A stretch of DNA of 64,000 bases from an uncultured Alphaproteobacteria bacterium (lineage in GTDB: Bacteria; Pseudomonadota; Alphaproteobacteria; Rs-D84), in NCBI GenBank assembly GCA_944389525.1, contig CALXMR010000001.1, positions 159,698-223,697 on the forward strand, in the 5' to 3' direction. The notes under the pieces were generated by a model. It did not search any database. It worked only from the letters and a program-made list of their open reading frames with translations, and was not told where the DNA came from. Shown in pieces: positions 16,760 through 25,608 of the stretch (positions are counted from its first letter, which is position 1; every line of letters starts with the position of its first letter). Made by a program: the position numbers and the translations under genes.

Positions 16760-17622
16760 TTGTTGGTGTTATTGGCGCCGGCGCGTGGGGAACGGCGCTG
16801 TCTGTTATTGTTGCGCGTGGCGGTTCTGATGTTGTGCTGTGGTCGTATGATGGTAAATACAAAGAATTTGATGATGTGGAAAAGCCATCAAATATTCAAA
16901 TAACAACAGATATGTCACAGATGCGTGATTGTGATGTATGGTTGGTGGTGACACCGGCGGCATTCTTTCGCGAAACAATGCGCAATGCGGCAGGTTTTTA
17001 TAATAACCAGCCAGTTATAATTTGCACCAAGGGCGCAGAAAGTGCAACTGGCGATTTTATGTCAGAAATAATTCGTTCAGAATTACCATCTGTGGTGGAT
17101 TTTGGTGTTTTATCCGGCCCCCAGTTCGCGGCCGAGGTTGCACGCGGTGTCCCCACGGGCTCTACACTGGCGGGAACCCGGCGGGCCATAGACGCGGGCC
17201 GTGCGGTATTAAACCAGTTGTACATTAACCCCAGTGATGATGTTATCGGAACAGAATTCTGTGGGGTTGGTAAAAATGCGGTTGCGCTGATATGCGGATA
17301 TAATTCGGTTGCGGCCGCGGGCGAAAATGAACGTGCAATGATATTTACACGCGCCTGGAACGAGGTTATGAATCTGGGGCTGGCGTGTGGGGCAAAAATG
17401 CGTTCGTTTTTGGATTTGTGCGGAATAGGGGACTTGTTTTTATCTGCGACATCGGAAACCAGTCGTAATTTTGCCGGTGGCATGGCAATTGCGCGCGGTA
17501 ACCCACCCGCCGGCACGGTCGAGGGGATTTTCGCCCTGAACGGACTAATCCGCCGCGCAGCAAGTGTTAATGTTGATGTGCCAACATTGCGTCAGATGCG
17601 CCAGAAAATGGGTTTGGCATAA
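16756..17622 (+). CDS. gpsA: NAD(P)-dependent glycerol-3-phosphate dehydrogenase
   Basis: Makes sn-glycerol-3-phosphate from dihydroxyacetone phosphate for phospholipid synthesis. The N-terminal Rossmann motif is VIGAGAWGTALSV. Other family segments are VLSGPQFAAEVARG, the catalytic-lysine region EFCGVGKNAVALICG, and LDLCGIGDLFLSATSETSRN. At 288 residues it is about 40 shorter than usual, mainly through a short N-terminal domain and a trimmed C-terminus; all key motifs remain. It is coupled to the TPR gene upstream and ends at a terminator. Confidence 0.95.
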   Translation: MIVGVIGAGAWGTALSVIVARGGSDVVLWSYDGKYKEFDDVEKPSNIQITTDMSQMRDCDVWLVVTPAAFFRETMRNAAGFYNNQPVIICTKGAESATGDFMSEIIRSELPSVVDFGVLSGPQFAAEVARGVPTGSTLAGTRRAIDAGRAVLNQLYINPSDDVIGTEFCGVGKNAVALICGYNSVAAAGENERAMIFTRAWNEVMNLGLACGAKMRSFLDLCGIGDLFLSATSETSRNFAGGMAIARGNPPAGTVEGIFALNGLIRRAASVNVDVPTLRQMRQKMGLA

Positions 17623-17634
17623 ATACGCGCAATA

Positions 17635-17668
17635 TAAAAAAATCCCGCGACACGCGGGATTTTTTTAA
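17635..17668. terminator. terminator between gpsA and XRE regulator
   Basis: The hairpin AATCCCGCG-ACA-CGCGGGATT (17641-17661) has A residues before it and TTTTT after it. It can serve both convergent genes. Confidence 0.9.
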
Positions 17669-17679
17669 TGATGACATCT

Positions 17680-18030
17680 TCACCCTTTGTGCGCCAATCG
17701 CTGGATTAGTTTTAAGATATATCGCCGGTCATCTGTCCCCAGTGCCAAAAATTGTTTTAACATTTTTCGCAGTGCATCATCAATCAACAGCCCATTATCG
17801 ATTTCATTAAAGAATCGCGCAACTGGAACCTGGAAAACATCGGCAATCTGGTGCAAACGCGATGCCGATATACGATTTTCCGCGGATTCATATTTTTGAA
17901 CCTGTTGAAATGTCACCCCCAGATGCGTTGCCAAATCCTGTTGCGACATGCCAAGTTTATTGCGCATTAAATTAATCATTTCACCAATACAAATATCCAT
18001 TTGTGATGGTACAAACTTTTTCCCCGCCAT
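17680..18030 (-). CDS. XRE-family transcriptional regulator
   Basis: 116-residue regulator with a Cro/C1-type helix-turn-helix. The DNA-binding part reads MSQQDLATHLGVTFQQVQKYE followed by ENRISASRLHQIADVF (about residues 27-65). This matches the short alphaproteobacterial XRE regulators whose N-terminus is MAxKKxxPxxxDxxxG. The C-terminal half (ARFFNEID...) is likely a dimerisation helix pair. The ATG at 18028-18030 fits the family; an in-frame TTG at 18066 would start inside a terminator-like hairpin. A highly structured RNA lies directly upstream, ending in that hairpin, so the regulator may be controlled by transcription attenuation. Confidence 0.88.
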   Translation of the reverse strand: MAGKKFVPSQMDICIGEMINLMRNKLGMSQQDLATHLGVTFQQVQKYESAENRISASRLHQIADVFQVPVARFFNEIDNGLLIDDALRKMLKQFLALGTDDRRYILKLIQRLAHKG

Positions 18031-18043
18031 TTCAGTCCCCGTG

Positions 18044-18080
18044 TAATTAAAAACAAAGACCATCAAAAAATCTGATGGTC
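18044..18080 (-). terminator. terminator or attenuator upstream of XRE regulator
   Basis: GACCATCA (18058-18065) and TGATGGTC (18073-18080) form a perfect 8-bp stem with a 7-base loop. On the minus strand the stem is followed by TTTGTTTTT. It lies 28 bases before the regulator's start codon. One arm, ATGGTC, can instead pair with GACCAT at 18153-18158 as part of a 12-bp helix, so the two structures exclude each other. Confidence 0.65.
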
Positions 18081-18265
18081 GGGGTGTTAAACAATCGCTC
18101 TAGTCGACCTGGTGGTTTTCGGAAAATCCTGTTGTATAACCACCAGCACCCCGACCATATTCGGGGAACCGCGATGCAAATATGCACCGCAAATTACTTT
18201 ATGGTGCAATCTGCACCGACTAGAGGAGGCTGTTTAATGCCCCGAACCCTTTATAATCAGGTTCA
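18050..18265 (-). ncRNA. candidate structured RNA (leader or small RNA)
   Basis: Dense nested complementarity without a coding frame. The closing helix is built from CGGGG 18080-18084 with CCCCG 18240-18244, TTAAACA 18087-18093 with TGTTTAA 18231-18237, and CTCTAGTCG 18098-18106 with CGACTAGAG 18217-18225. Inside it are hairpins CTGGTGGTT/AACCACCAG (18109-18146), CCCCGA/TCGGGG (18149-18166), GCGATGCA/TGCACCGC (18171-18190) and GGTGCA/TGCACC (18203-18217). This makes a five-way junction. The minus strand is preferred because a promoter-like sequence lies at 18272-18301, a T-tailed terminator at 18044-18080, and one helix gains a G-U pair on that strand. However, two wobble pairs in the closing helix would favour the plus strand. 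It does not match tmRNA, 6S, SRP or RNase P RNA motifs that I know. Confidence 0.6.
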
Positions 18266-18271
18266 CCGCGT

Positions 18272-18301
18272 ATTATATATCAATAATTTTATAAATGCCA
18301 G
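18272..18301 (-). promoter_or_regulatory. possible promoter of the structured RNA / XRE transcript
   Basis: On the minus strand a perfect TATAAT (18272-18277) is preceded, at 18 bases spacing, by CTGGCA (18296-18301), which matches four of six -35 consensus positions. Transcription would start near 18265, just before the structured RNA. Confidence 0.45.
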
Positions 18302-18330
18302 TGTTTTGGCATTATACCAAACGCGCACAT

Positions 18331-18359
18331 AAAAAAACGCCTCGTGGGGCGTTTTTTTA
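18331..18359. terminator. terminator after the macB-type permease gene
   Basis: ACGCC/GGCGT closes a small loop, with seven A before and seven T after. It serves the minus-strand permease gene, whose stop lies at 18357, and could also stop plus-strand transcription. Confidence 0.85.
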
Positions 18360-19574
18360 TTCATAACGCAGACTGTCAATCGGGTTCAGTTTTGCCGCCT
18401 TCATCGCGGGCATAACACCTGATGCCAGACCCACAACAACGGCCACAGATACCGACACCACCACCGGCCATATACTGAATGGCACATCATAGCCCATAAC
18501 AAAACGACCAACCCCCTGGGACAGGCCAACCCCGAATATCAACCCGACCATAGAACCAATGAAAGATATCAACAGCGCTTCGGACAAGAATTGAATAACG
18601 ATATGCCGTTCGCGCGCACCAATGGCCTTGCGTATGCCGATTTCGCGTGTGCGTTCTGCAACCGATACCAACATCATGTTCATAATTCCGATTGATCCCA
18701 CCAACAGCGACACCGCCGCGATTGCGATTAACAGCATTGTCATATATCCAGTGACGGTATCCATCGCCTCCATCATTTGTTTCATGTCCATGATTTGGAA
18801 ATCATCGGCCTCGTCATCTGCCAATTTATGCCGATCGCGCAACAGGGCGGTTATTTGTTCGATTACCAACGCATTATCCGCATTTTCGTTTAATTTCAAT
18901 GTTACTGTACTGACCGAATTTGGAAACCGACTGCCTTGCAGACGCTTTTTCAATGTGGTGATAGGGATTATAATCATGTCGTCTTGGCTGAACATCCCAG
19001 AATCACCGCGTTCGCGCGTCATGCCAATAATGGTAAACGGCATGTTTTGCACACGAATAATTTCACCAACCGGGTTTTCAGGCATTTGCAGTTCTTCGGC
19101 GGTTTGGGGACCAATAATTGCGTATGTTGACCCATTTCGTACCGCCGCCTGGTTAAAGAAAGTTCCGTATTCCATTTCCAGATTTTGCACCTGTTCATAT
19201 CCAGGATATGCACCCACCATTGATGTTGCCCAGTTTTGGTTGCCATAAATAACCTGGGCAGATGCGTTTTGTATCGGGCTGTATGCCGCGACATCGGGCA
19301 ATCGACCGATAAATTCGGCATCATCGATGGTCAGCGTTTGTCTGTTTCCTGTGCGTACACCCGCGCTTTGTGCCGCGCCGGCGCGTATGGTTATGGTATT
19401 TGTCCCCAGGGATGAAAACTGGTCACTGACCTGTTTAGATACTGTTTCGCCAACCGCGACCATAATCACCACCGCCATAACCCCGATAATGATGCCCAAA
19501 ACGGTCAGGAATGAACGAATTTTGTTTCCGCTGATTGACAGCCAAGATTCTTTAAATATATCGTTAAATGTCAT
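18357..19574 (-). CDS. macB: MacB-like ABC transporter permease
   Basis: Inner-membrane permease of the MacB/LolE family (405 residues). The N-terminal membrane helix (RSFLTVLGIIIGVMAVVIM) is followed by the periplasmic MacB core domain (about residues 40-270). Three C-terminal helices form the FtsX domain (VAERTREIGIRKAIGA, the conserved cytoplasmic loop, near residue 315). In E. coli MacB the ATPase is fused to the N-terminus; here it is a separate gene 27 bases upstream. The likely adaptor and channel, MacA and TolC, are encoded 10 kb away. The complex probably exports a peptide, lipid or toxin, but the substrate cannot be read from the sequence. Confidence 0.9.
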   Translation of the reverse strand: MTFNDIFKESWLSISGNKIRSFLTVLGIIIGVMAVVIMVAVGETVSKQVSDQFSSLGTNTITIRAGAAQSAGVRTGNRQTLTIDDAEFIGRLPDVAAYSPIQNASAQVIYGNQNWATSMVGAYPGYEQVQNLEMEYGTFFNQAAVRNGSTYAIIGPQTAEELQMPENPVGEIIRVQNMPFTIIGMTRERGDSGMFSQDDMIIIPITTLKKRLQGSRFPNSVSTVTLKLNENADNALVIEQITALLRDRHKLADDEADDFQIMDMKQMMEAMDTVTGYMTMLLIAIAAVSLLVGSIGIMNMMLVSVAERTREIGIRKAIGARERHIVIQFLSEALLISFIGSMVGLIFGVGLSQGVGRFVMGYDVPFSIWPVVVSVSVAVVVGLASGVMPAMKAAKLNPIDSLRYE

Positions 19575-19601
19575 TTAAATGCCTGTTTGGTATATGTGTT
19601 G

Positions 19602-20357
19602 TTACAAGTGTTTTTGCAGTACGCGTTCATCGCGCGGCACGCGTCCATCGTATGTTATGCGTCCGTCATAGATATGGATTAATCGGTTTGAATACTGGGC
19701 AATTTCAAATTCGTGTGTAATCATAACGATTGTAATACCCATATCCTGGTTCAACTGTTTCAAGAAAGTTAAAATATCGTTACCCATTTTACTGTCCAGC
19801 GCGCCGGTCGGTTCGTCTGCCAGAATCAGTTTTGGATTCCCGGCCAGTGCGCGCGCGATTGCAACGCGTTGTTTCATTCCCCCCGACAGTTGTGTTGGCA
19901 AATATGTTTCGAATTTTTCTAGTCCTACGCGTTTCAGCATTTCTCGCGCGCGGCGCACGCGTTCATCCATGGGCAGCCCCCGATACATCAGTGGCAACAT
20001 TACATTGTCCAACACACTTCGTTTAGACAACAGATTAAATTGCTGGAACACGAAACCGATATATTCGTTTCGCACCATGGCCAGTTCATCCGTATCCAGA
20101 TGGGCAACATCTTTGCCATACAGTTTGTATGTTCCGCTGGTCGGTGTATCCAGTGCGCCAATTATGTTCATACATGTGGATTTTCCACTGCCTGATGGTC
20201 CCATGATGGACACAAATTCACCCTGGTTTACATCAAATGTGATATCAAACAAGACCTGTTGTTCACCACCCATTTCCAACGGGAAACTTTTACATATTTT
20301 GTTCATAGAGATAATTTTTACCGATTTTGAATTTTCAGGCTGTTTTTTCATACGCAT
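19602..20357 (-). CDS. MacB/LolD-type ABC transporter ATPase
   Basis: ATPase partner of the permease that follows it (251 residues). Walker A is GPSGSGKSTCMN, the Q-loop FVFQQFNLL, the ABC signature LSGGMKQRVAIARAL, Walker B LILADEPTGALD, and the switch histidine lies in VMITHE. These match the MacB/LolD/FtsE group. The ATG at 20355-20357 follows an AGAGAGA ribosome site; an ATG at 20351 is also possible. The gap to the permease is 27 bases, so both form an operon. Confidence 0.92.
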   Translation of the reverse strand: MRMKKQPENSKSVKIISMNKICKSFPLEMGGEQQVLFDITFDVNQGEFVSIMGPSGSGKSTCMNIIGALDTPTSGTYKLYGKDVAHLDTDELAMVRNEYIGFVFQQFNLLSKRSVLDNVMLPLMYRGLPMDERVRRAREMLKRVGLEKFETYLPTQLSGGMKQRVAIARALAGNPKLILADEPTGALDSKMGNDILTFLKQLNQDMGITIVMITHEFEIAQYSNRLIHIYDGRITYDGRVPRDERVLQKHL

Positions 20358-20481
20358 TCTCTCTGTTCTCGTTGGTGCGCATTGTATCACACAGACGCGA
20401 AAAAAGCATTAAAAAATATTTATTTTGATTGCGTTTTAGTGTTTCTTTTTGTATCGTTTGCATAAAAGTAAAGGGACACAA

Positions 20482-20685
20482 ATGGACGACAAAAAATTAT
20501 CATTCGAAGAAGCGTACAAGCAATTAACTGAATTGGTGAAAAAGATGGAATCTGGGGAATTACCACTGGCAGATTCTGTGGCGGCATATGAACAGGGTAT
20601 AAAGTTAAAGGCGTACTGTGAACAATTGTTAAAAGAAGCCGAATTGAAAATCGAAACATTACAGGTTACCCCTGTGCAAGCATAA
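20482..20685 (+). CDS. xseB: exodeoxyribonuclease VII small subunit
   Basis: Small helical subunit that wraps the large XseA nuclease subunit in ExoVII. The protein is 67 residues. The family pattern is clear: SFEEAYKQLTELVKKMESGELPL then DSVAAYEQGIKLKAYCEQLL. The ATG at 20482 has AAAGGGA upstream, and no earlier start fits. It overlaps mutS by one base (TAATG). The large subunit gene xseA is not in this window. Confidence 0.93.
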   Translation: MDDKKLSFEEAYKQLTELVKKMESGELPLADSVAAYEQGIKLKAYCEQLLKEAELKIETLQVTPVQA

Positions 20686-23240
20686 TGGATTTTGTCGTGG
20701 CGGATAAAAGTAAATTAACCCCAGTTATGCAGCAATATGTTGATATGAAATCGGAAAATCCCGATGCGTTGCTGATGTTTCGTTTGGGCGATTTTTACGA
20801 GGCATTCTTTGAAGACGCCAAAACAATCAGTGCGACATTGGGGTTGGTTTTGACCCAGCGGGGCACCGATGGCGATGGGGAAAATATTCCTATGTGTGGG
20901 ATACCGTGGCATGCGGCCGATAATTATTTTGGACGCCTGGTGCGGGCAGGGTTTCGGGTTGCGCTGGTCGAACAGATGGAAACACCGGCCCAGGCCAAGG
21001 CCCGCGGACACAAGTTTATTGACAGGAAAATTATCCGCGTTTTAACGCCGGGTACACTGACAGACGAAAATTTATTAACACCAAAAAATTCTAATTTTTT
21101 AATCGCAATCACACCGTTGTCAGATGGCTTATTTGATATTGCCGGGTGCGATATATCCACTGGGGAATTTTTTGTCGGCAAAACAGGCGATGTGATGGAT
21201 GATTTGGTTCGTATTAACCCGGCCGAGGTTATTTATCCCACCCACATTGCCGAAAATGAAACAGTTATGCATCTGCGCGATGTGTTTAAAACAACCCCTG
21301 TATATGAAAAACTGTATCAGCGCGGCGATATTGACCAGATTGTATCACGCGTATTTGGTGGGGCAATAGATACCCACGCCACCACAACAAATTGCGACAG
21401 TGCGGTTGCATTACTGGCGGGATATTTATTTAATACCCAGCGCGATGCCGCGATAACATTTCGTGCGCCATATGTGTATAAATCTGGGCGCCAGTTGTTG
21501 ATTGATTCTGCAACATGGAAAAGTTTGGAAATCGATGCACCAATAAATGATGGTGGGGTATGCCTGGTTGATGTCCTGGATAATACAAAAACAGCGGCGG
21601 GTGCGCGCAAGTTGCGGTCGTATATGCGTACGCTGTCGGGGGATGCGGATGAAATTCGCCGCCGCCAAGAACACATTGGGCATTTGATTTTGAATCCTGA
21701 TGTAATGGGCGCGGTTGCGGCGGCATTGGACGGTGTGCCAGATGTTGGCCGGTGTCTGTCGCGGTTATTATCAGGGCGGGGCACACCGCGCGATATGCGG
21801 CATATTGCAGATTTTATGATTGAACTGCCAAACGCCCAGATGTTGGCCACGCGATTAGATGCGAATTTGGCCGAACAGTTTGCGGGTATAAAACCGCATA
21901 CGGAATTGGCACTGGAATTGCGATCTGCGCTGGCGGATGAATTGCCGACATTTTTTCGTGACGGCAATGTAATTCGTGCCGGATTTGATATTAGTCTGGA
22001 TAATATGCGATCATTGGCGCATGGTGCGCGTGAAACAATTGCGGCATTACAGTCTGAATACGCCACACAAACGGGCGTGCATAATTTAAAGATAAAATAC
22101 AACAATATCCTGGGGTATTTTATAGAGGTTCCATCCACCCGTGCCGATGCACTGATGGCACCAGAATCTGGGTTTATCCATCGCCAGACGATGGCCGGCA
22201 ATATGCGATTTACAACCGCGCGTCTGATTGATTTGGACAACGATGTTCGCGCGGCGGCAGAAAAGTCGGCGGCAATTGAATCAGAAATTATTAATGGGCT
22301 GGTTGAAAAAATTCGTACGGCGTCCGATGATTTATTGGCGGCGGCGGATACATTGGCTGATTTAGATACATGGTATTCTTTGGCCGCGGTTGCCAATCGG
22401 TATTCTTGGACGCGACCAACAATAACAGACGATGATGCATTTGATGTAACTGGTGGCCGACACCCGGTGATTGATTATGTCCTGCGTGCGCGTGGCGATA
22501 ATTTTGTAAAGAACGATTGTAACCTGGGTGTGCGTCCAATTGCACTGTTGACCGGGCCCAATATGGCGGGTAAATCAACATACCTGCGCCAGAACGCGTT
22601 GTTGGTTGTGTTGGCGCATATGGGATCGTTTGTACCGGCGGTGCGTGCGACAATCGGTATTTGTGATCAATTATTCAGTCGTGTTGGTGCATCAGATAAC
22701 TTGGCGGCGGGTCAATCGACATTCATGGTGGAAATGACTGAAACTGCAAATATCTTGCGCCGCGCAACACGACATTCGTTTATTATATTTGATGAAATCG
22801 GACGCGGCACGGCAACATATGACGGAATGGCCATTGCCCAGGCGGTATTAGAATTCTTGGACCAGATGCGGCCACGAACATTGTTCGCAACCCATTATCA
22901 TGAACTGACGGCGTTGGTTGGTAATGATGTGGGCCAGTTAAATAATGTTACATGCCTGACGATTGATGTTCGTGAACATAATAACGAGATAATATTTATG
23001 CATAAAATCGTGCCTGGCGTTGCAAATCGTTCATACGGCATCCAGGTGGCCAAAATGGCGGGTATGCCCGCATCAGTTGTTGCCCGTGCCGAAGAAGTAT
23101 TGTCCGGATTGGAATTGCGCGCCGCGCCCCCACCACGCCCGGACGCGCATGTCGCCACGCCAGGGACGGGAACTGATAAAAAAACACCCACTGGGGTGGC
23201 GGCACCCGCCCCGCGGGAACAGTTAAAGTTGTTCGGATAA
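20685..23240 (+). CDS. mutS: DNA mismatch repair protein MutS
   Basis: Recognises mismatches and starts methyl-independent or MutL-dependent repair. The protein is 851 residues, full length. The mismatch-reading Phe-x-Glu motif is in GDFYEAF near residue 34. The connector and lever domains follow. The ATPase has Walker A GPNMAGKSTYLRQ near residues 624-636, Walker B and signature FDEIGRGTATYDGMAIA, and THYHEL. The extreme C-terminus carries a Pro/Ala-rich linker and a short conserved tail (REQLKLF). It is translationally coupled to xseB. Confidence 0.98.
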   Translation: MDFVVADKSKLTPVMQQYVDMKSENPDALLMFRLGDFYEAFFEDAKTISATLGLVLTQRGTDGDGENIPMCGIPWHAADNYFGRLVRAGFRVALVEQMETPAQAKARGHKFIDRKIIRVLTPGTLTDENLLTPKNSNFLIAITPLSDGLFDIAGCDISTGEFFVGKTGDVMDDLVRINPAEVIYPTHIAENETVMHLRDVFKTTPVYEKLYQRGDIDQIVSRVFGGAIDTHATTTNCDSAVALLAGYLFNTQRDAAITFRAPYVYKSGRQLLIDSATWKSLEIDAPINDGGVCLVDVLDNTKTAAGARKLRSYMRTLSGDADEIRRRQEHIGHLILNPDVMGAVAAALDGVPDVGRCLSRLLSGRGTPRDMRHIADFMIELPNAQMLATRLDANLAEQFAGIKPHTELALELRSALADELPTFFRDGNVIRAGFDISLDNMRSLAHGARETIAALQSEYATQTGVHNLKIKYNNILGYFIEVPSTRADALMAPESGFIHRQTMAGNMRFTTARLIDLDNDVRAAAEKSAAIESEIINGLVEKIRTASDDLLAAADTLADLDTWYSLAAVANRYSWTRPTITDDDAFDVTGGRHPVIDYVLRARGDNFVKNDCNLGVRPIALLTGPNMAGKSTYLRQNALLVVLAHMGSFVPAVRATIGICDQLFSRVGASDNLAAGQSTFMVEMTETANILRRATRHSFIIFDEIGRGTATYDGMAIAQAVLEFLDQMRPRTLFATHYHELTALVGNDVGQLNNVTCLTIDVREHNNEIIFMHKIVPGVANRSYGIQVAKMAGMPASVVARAEEVLSGLELRAAPPPRPDAHVATPGTGTDKKTPTGVAAPAPREQLKLFG

Positions 23241-23256
23241 AACCAAAGGATAAACC

Positions 23257-23742
23257 ATGCGCCCATTATTTGTTTTCAGAACACCGTTTTACAGCCCACA
23301 ATACCAAGAATTTTACAATGCGGCGCAGTTAAAAGAATTTTTGATGGACTTTGACTTTATGCAACCACATAAAATCAGCAGATTGCCAACAGGATTGCCA
23401 GAATTTCAATTGGGAACCAAGTTGGTGTTTGAAATTGATGGATATTTCGGTGAATCTGATGTGCGATGGGGACCGCGTTTTATTGCTGGTCGCGATGTCA
23501 ATATCGATTCCCGTACAGGCCATGTATACGCAGATGTTCCACTGGATTCGCATGTGGGTCCACAAAACGGAATTATCAGACGCGAATATTGCAAAATACC
23601 ATTCCGCCGCAACATGGCAGATGCAGTAATAGATTTATCTAATTTGCGTCAACTGTGGCCGATATGTGAAAACAGTCGTTCTGAATTTATAAAGTTTTTA
23701 ACATATGTTTCGCGGGAACGATATAAAATACATAAACGCTAG
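23257..23742 (+). CDS. hypothetical cytoplasmic protein
   Basis: I do not recognise this 161-residue protein. It has no signal peptide, membrane helix or nucleotide-binding motif. The composition is mixed and slightly basic, with many aromatic residues, and ends KIHKR. The ATG has a good ribosome site (AAAGGA) and lies 16 bases after mutS, so it is probably co-transcribed. Its end overlaps the end of the convergent P-loop gene by 4 bases. The codon use (GTT, GCG, GAT, CGC) matches neighbouring genes, which supports a real gene. Confidence 0.65.
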   Translation: MRPLFVFRTPFYSPQYQEFYNAAQLKEFLMDFDFMQPHKISRLPTGLPEFQLGTKLVFEIDGYFGESDVRWGPRFIAGRDVNIDSRTGHVYADVPLDSHVGPQNGIIRREYCKIPFRRNMADAVIDLSNLRQLWPICENSRSEFIKFLTYVSRERYKIHKR

Positions 23743-24350
23743 TCCGCCAGGAAATTTAATACATTATCGGTAAATTTATTAATTTCGCCGTGATAGTTTG
23801 TTGATGTGTCAATAAATGGAATCCCCAGCCGCTCGGCATCGTGGGCCAGACGGCGACTGTTATTCACCAGGTTCGTTATCATGCGTTGCAACGCGGCATC
23901 ATCCTTGCGATTTGCGGGCGATGCGCCATCAAACCGGCGAATATCAGCCATTTTTTGATGTATGTCCGCGTTCGGATATCCAATCGCAACAATTTTAAAT
24001 CGTTTTTTATCAAAAATCCGCACCGCCTGCCATGGCGTCAGATACGCATCTTCGTATATAACGGTTGAAACATCGGCCTGTTCTGCCAAGAAACGCGCCA
24101 CCATATTATGTAAATCGCGCACCAGTGAAATTTTGTACGAACGGGCCATAAACGGTATTATATGTTTCACAGGCCGATAAATTGTGGCATAGAAAAAATT
24201 ACGCTTGCGAATTTGGGTCAGCCCGCCAATCAATGCATCAGCCGAGATCATGGATGTGGCATAACCTGTGGCGCCAATTTTTTGTGCAACAGATTTTGCC
24301 AGGGTTGTTTTCCCTGCGCGCGGAATCCCAATAATTATTAAATTTTTCAC
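23739..24350 (-). CDS. P-loop NTPase, nucleotide kinase-like
   Basis: A 203-residue protein that opens with a P-loop, LIIIGIPRAGKTTLAKSV. No known specificity motif for adenylate, shikimate or gluconate kinase is clear. A later segment, STVIYEDAYLTPWQAVRIF, may be the Walker B-like strand, and IVAIGYPNADIHQKM may contain the lid region. I choose the GTG at 24348-24350, which starts right before the P-loop. An in-frame ATG at 24423-24425 would add about 25 residues, and longer forms would run into truB on the other strand. Likely a small-molecule or polynucleotide kinase; substrate unknown. Confidence 0.65.
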   Translation of the reverse strand: MKNLIIIGIPRAGKTTLAKSVAQKIGATGYATSMISADALIGGLTQIRKRNFFYATIYRPVKHIIPFMARSYKISLVRDLHNMVARFLAEQADVSTVIYEDAYLTPWQAVRIFDKKRFKIVAIGYPNADIHQKMADIRRFDGASPANRKDDAALQRMITNLVNNSRRLAHDAERLGIPFIDTSTNYHGEINKFTDNVLNFLAD

Positions 24351-24440
24351 TGTATGCACCCGTTGTTTGTCTGATATTTTCCAGTATAACAGGAATTTTT
24401 TACTGTACAAAAGAAAAAAATCCATTTTAATATTTGTACT

Positions 24441-25319
24441 ATGAACAGCAAATCTGGATTTGTATTGTTGGACAAACCATCCGCGATGACCAGTCGCGCC
24501 GCCGGTGCGCGTGTGGCGCGTATGTTTGGTGCGCGTACATTTGGGCATATTGGCACGCTGGATCCGATGGCATCGGGTGTGTTGCCAATTGCGATTGGCG
24601 CGGCGACCAAGATGATACCGTTCATCGAAGATGTACGCCCCAGTACCAAGGAATATGAATTTTCACTGCAATTCGGATTTGAAACAGATACATTGGATAT
24701 AACAGGCACAGAAACCATGCGCACAGATATTGTACCCCAACGGGCGGCAGTATTGCGTACGTTGCCGCGGTTGATTGGCGACATAAATCAAACGCCACCG
24801 GTATACAGCGCGCTGCACATTGATGGTCGCCGTGCATACGAATTGGCGCGCCGTGGCGTTGCGCTGGATATTCCGCCACGCAGGGTACATATTGATTCAT
24901 TGGAATTAATTGATTCAGATGGCACAAACTGGACATTTCGGGTTCGTTGCGGGCGTGGAACATATGTGCGCGCCCTGGCGCGGGATATTGCATATCTGTG
25001 TGGCTCGTACGCCACGGTTACCATGATACGGCGCACAGAAACAATTGGGTTTAAAATAAAAAATACTGTACAACTTGATTTTTTGGAAAATCTGGTTAAT
25101 AATGGTGTGGCACCGTGGGAATACCTGGGTGCGGTTGATTCAGGACTGGGGGACATTCCGGTTTTGAATCTGGACGGTAATTCGGCCAAACTGTACAGGA
25201 ATGGCGGGTTTATCGCGACAAGTGGGGCAAACGGTATGTATCGTGTTTATTCTGGTGGCGAATTCATCGGCATTGGAATGATTGACGATAACACACTGCG
25301 CCCGAAACGAACAATTTAA
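24441..25319 (+). CDS. truB: tRNA pseudouridine-55 synthase
   Basis: Makes pseudouridine 55 in the tRNA T arm. The protein is 292 residues. The catalytic aspartate is Asp41 in [13 protein letters not shown]. The motif [15 protein letters not shown] and the RNA-binding [15 protein letters not shown] are also present. It is followed by rpsO and pnp, the conserved order. The rbfA gene that normally precedes it is absent, and infB lies 12 kb away. Confidence 0.96.
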   Translation: MNSKSGFVLLDKPSAMTSRAAGARVARMFGARTFGHIGTLDPMASGVLPIAIGAATKMIPFIEDVRPSTKEYEFSLQFGFETDTLDITGTETMRTDIVPQRAAVLRTLPRLIGDINQTPPVYSALHIDGRRAYELARRGVALDIPPRRVHIDSLELIDSDGTNWTFRVRCGRGTYVRALARDIAYLCGSYATVTMIRRTETIGFKIKNTVQLDFLENLVNNGVAPWEYLGAVDSGLGDIPVLNLDGNSAKLYRNGGFIATSGANGMYRVYSGGEFIGIGMIDDNTLRPKRTI

Positions 25320-25335
25320 ACCAAGGGAAAATACA

Positions 25336-25608
25336 GTGTCCATTACAAAGACAAGAAAGCAAGAATTAATTACGGAATTCAAAACCACTGATGTTGATAA
25401 TGGTGGTTCTGCGGCGGCCCAGGTTGCGGTTCTGACGGAACGCATTCGCAATTTGACCGAACATATGAAGAATAATCACAAGGATAAACATTCACGCCGT
25501 GGTTTGTTGTTGATGGTTAATCGCCGCAAGAAACTGTTGGCATACATCAAAAAGAACAGCGTAAATGAATACGAAGAACTGATTAAAAAATTGGGTCTGC
25601 GTAAATAA
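25336..25608 (+). CDS. rpsO: 30S ribosomal protein S15
   Basis: Primary 16S rRNA binding protein of the small subunit platform. The protein is 90 residues, standard length. Conserved pieces are [42 protein letters not shown] and [11 protein letters not shown]. The start is GTG at 25336, preceded by AAGGGAA; the longer ATG frame that begins at 25282 inside truB is not likely to be used. It is followed by a strong terminator, so pnp has its own promoter. Confidence 0.96.
   Translation: MSITKTRKQELITEFKTTDVDNGGSAAAQVAVLTERIRNLTEHMKNNHKDKHSRRGLLLMVNRRKKLLAYIKKNSVNEYEELIKKLGLRK

Noticed and set aside
18050-18265. Structured RNA considered as tmRNA, 6S, SRP RNA or RNase P RNA
   Set aside because: No tag-peptide frame, no GGAAGGAAGC-type SRP loop, no long 6S central bubble, and it is much too short for RNase P RNA.
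21317-22396. 359-codon open frame on the minus strand inside mutS
   Set aside because: It lies fully within mutS, whose protein motifs are intact. The antisense product is rich in Ser, Arg, Ala and Ile, as expected from reading this codon bias backwards, and has no ribosome site.
23739-24548. 269-residue version of the P-loop protein
   Set aside because: It would overlap the first 108 bases of truB on the other strand; the P-loop begins right after the GTG at 24350.
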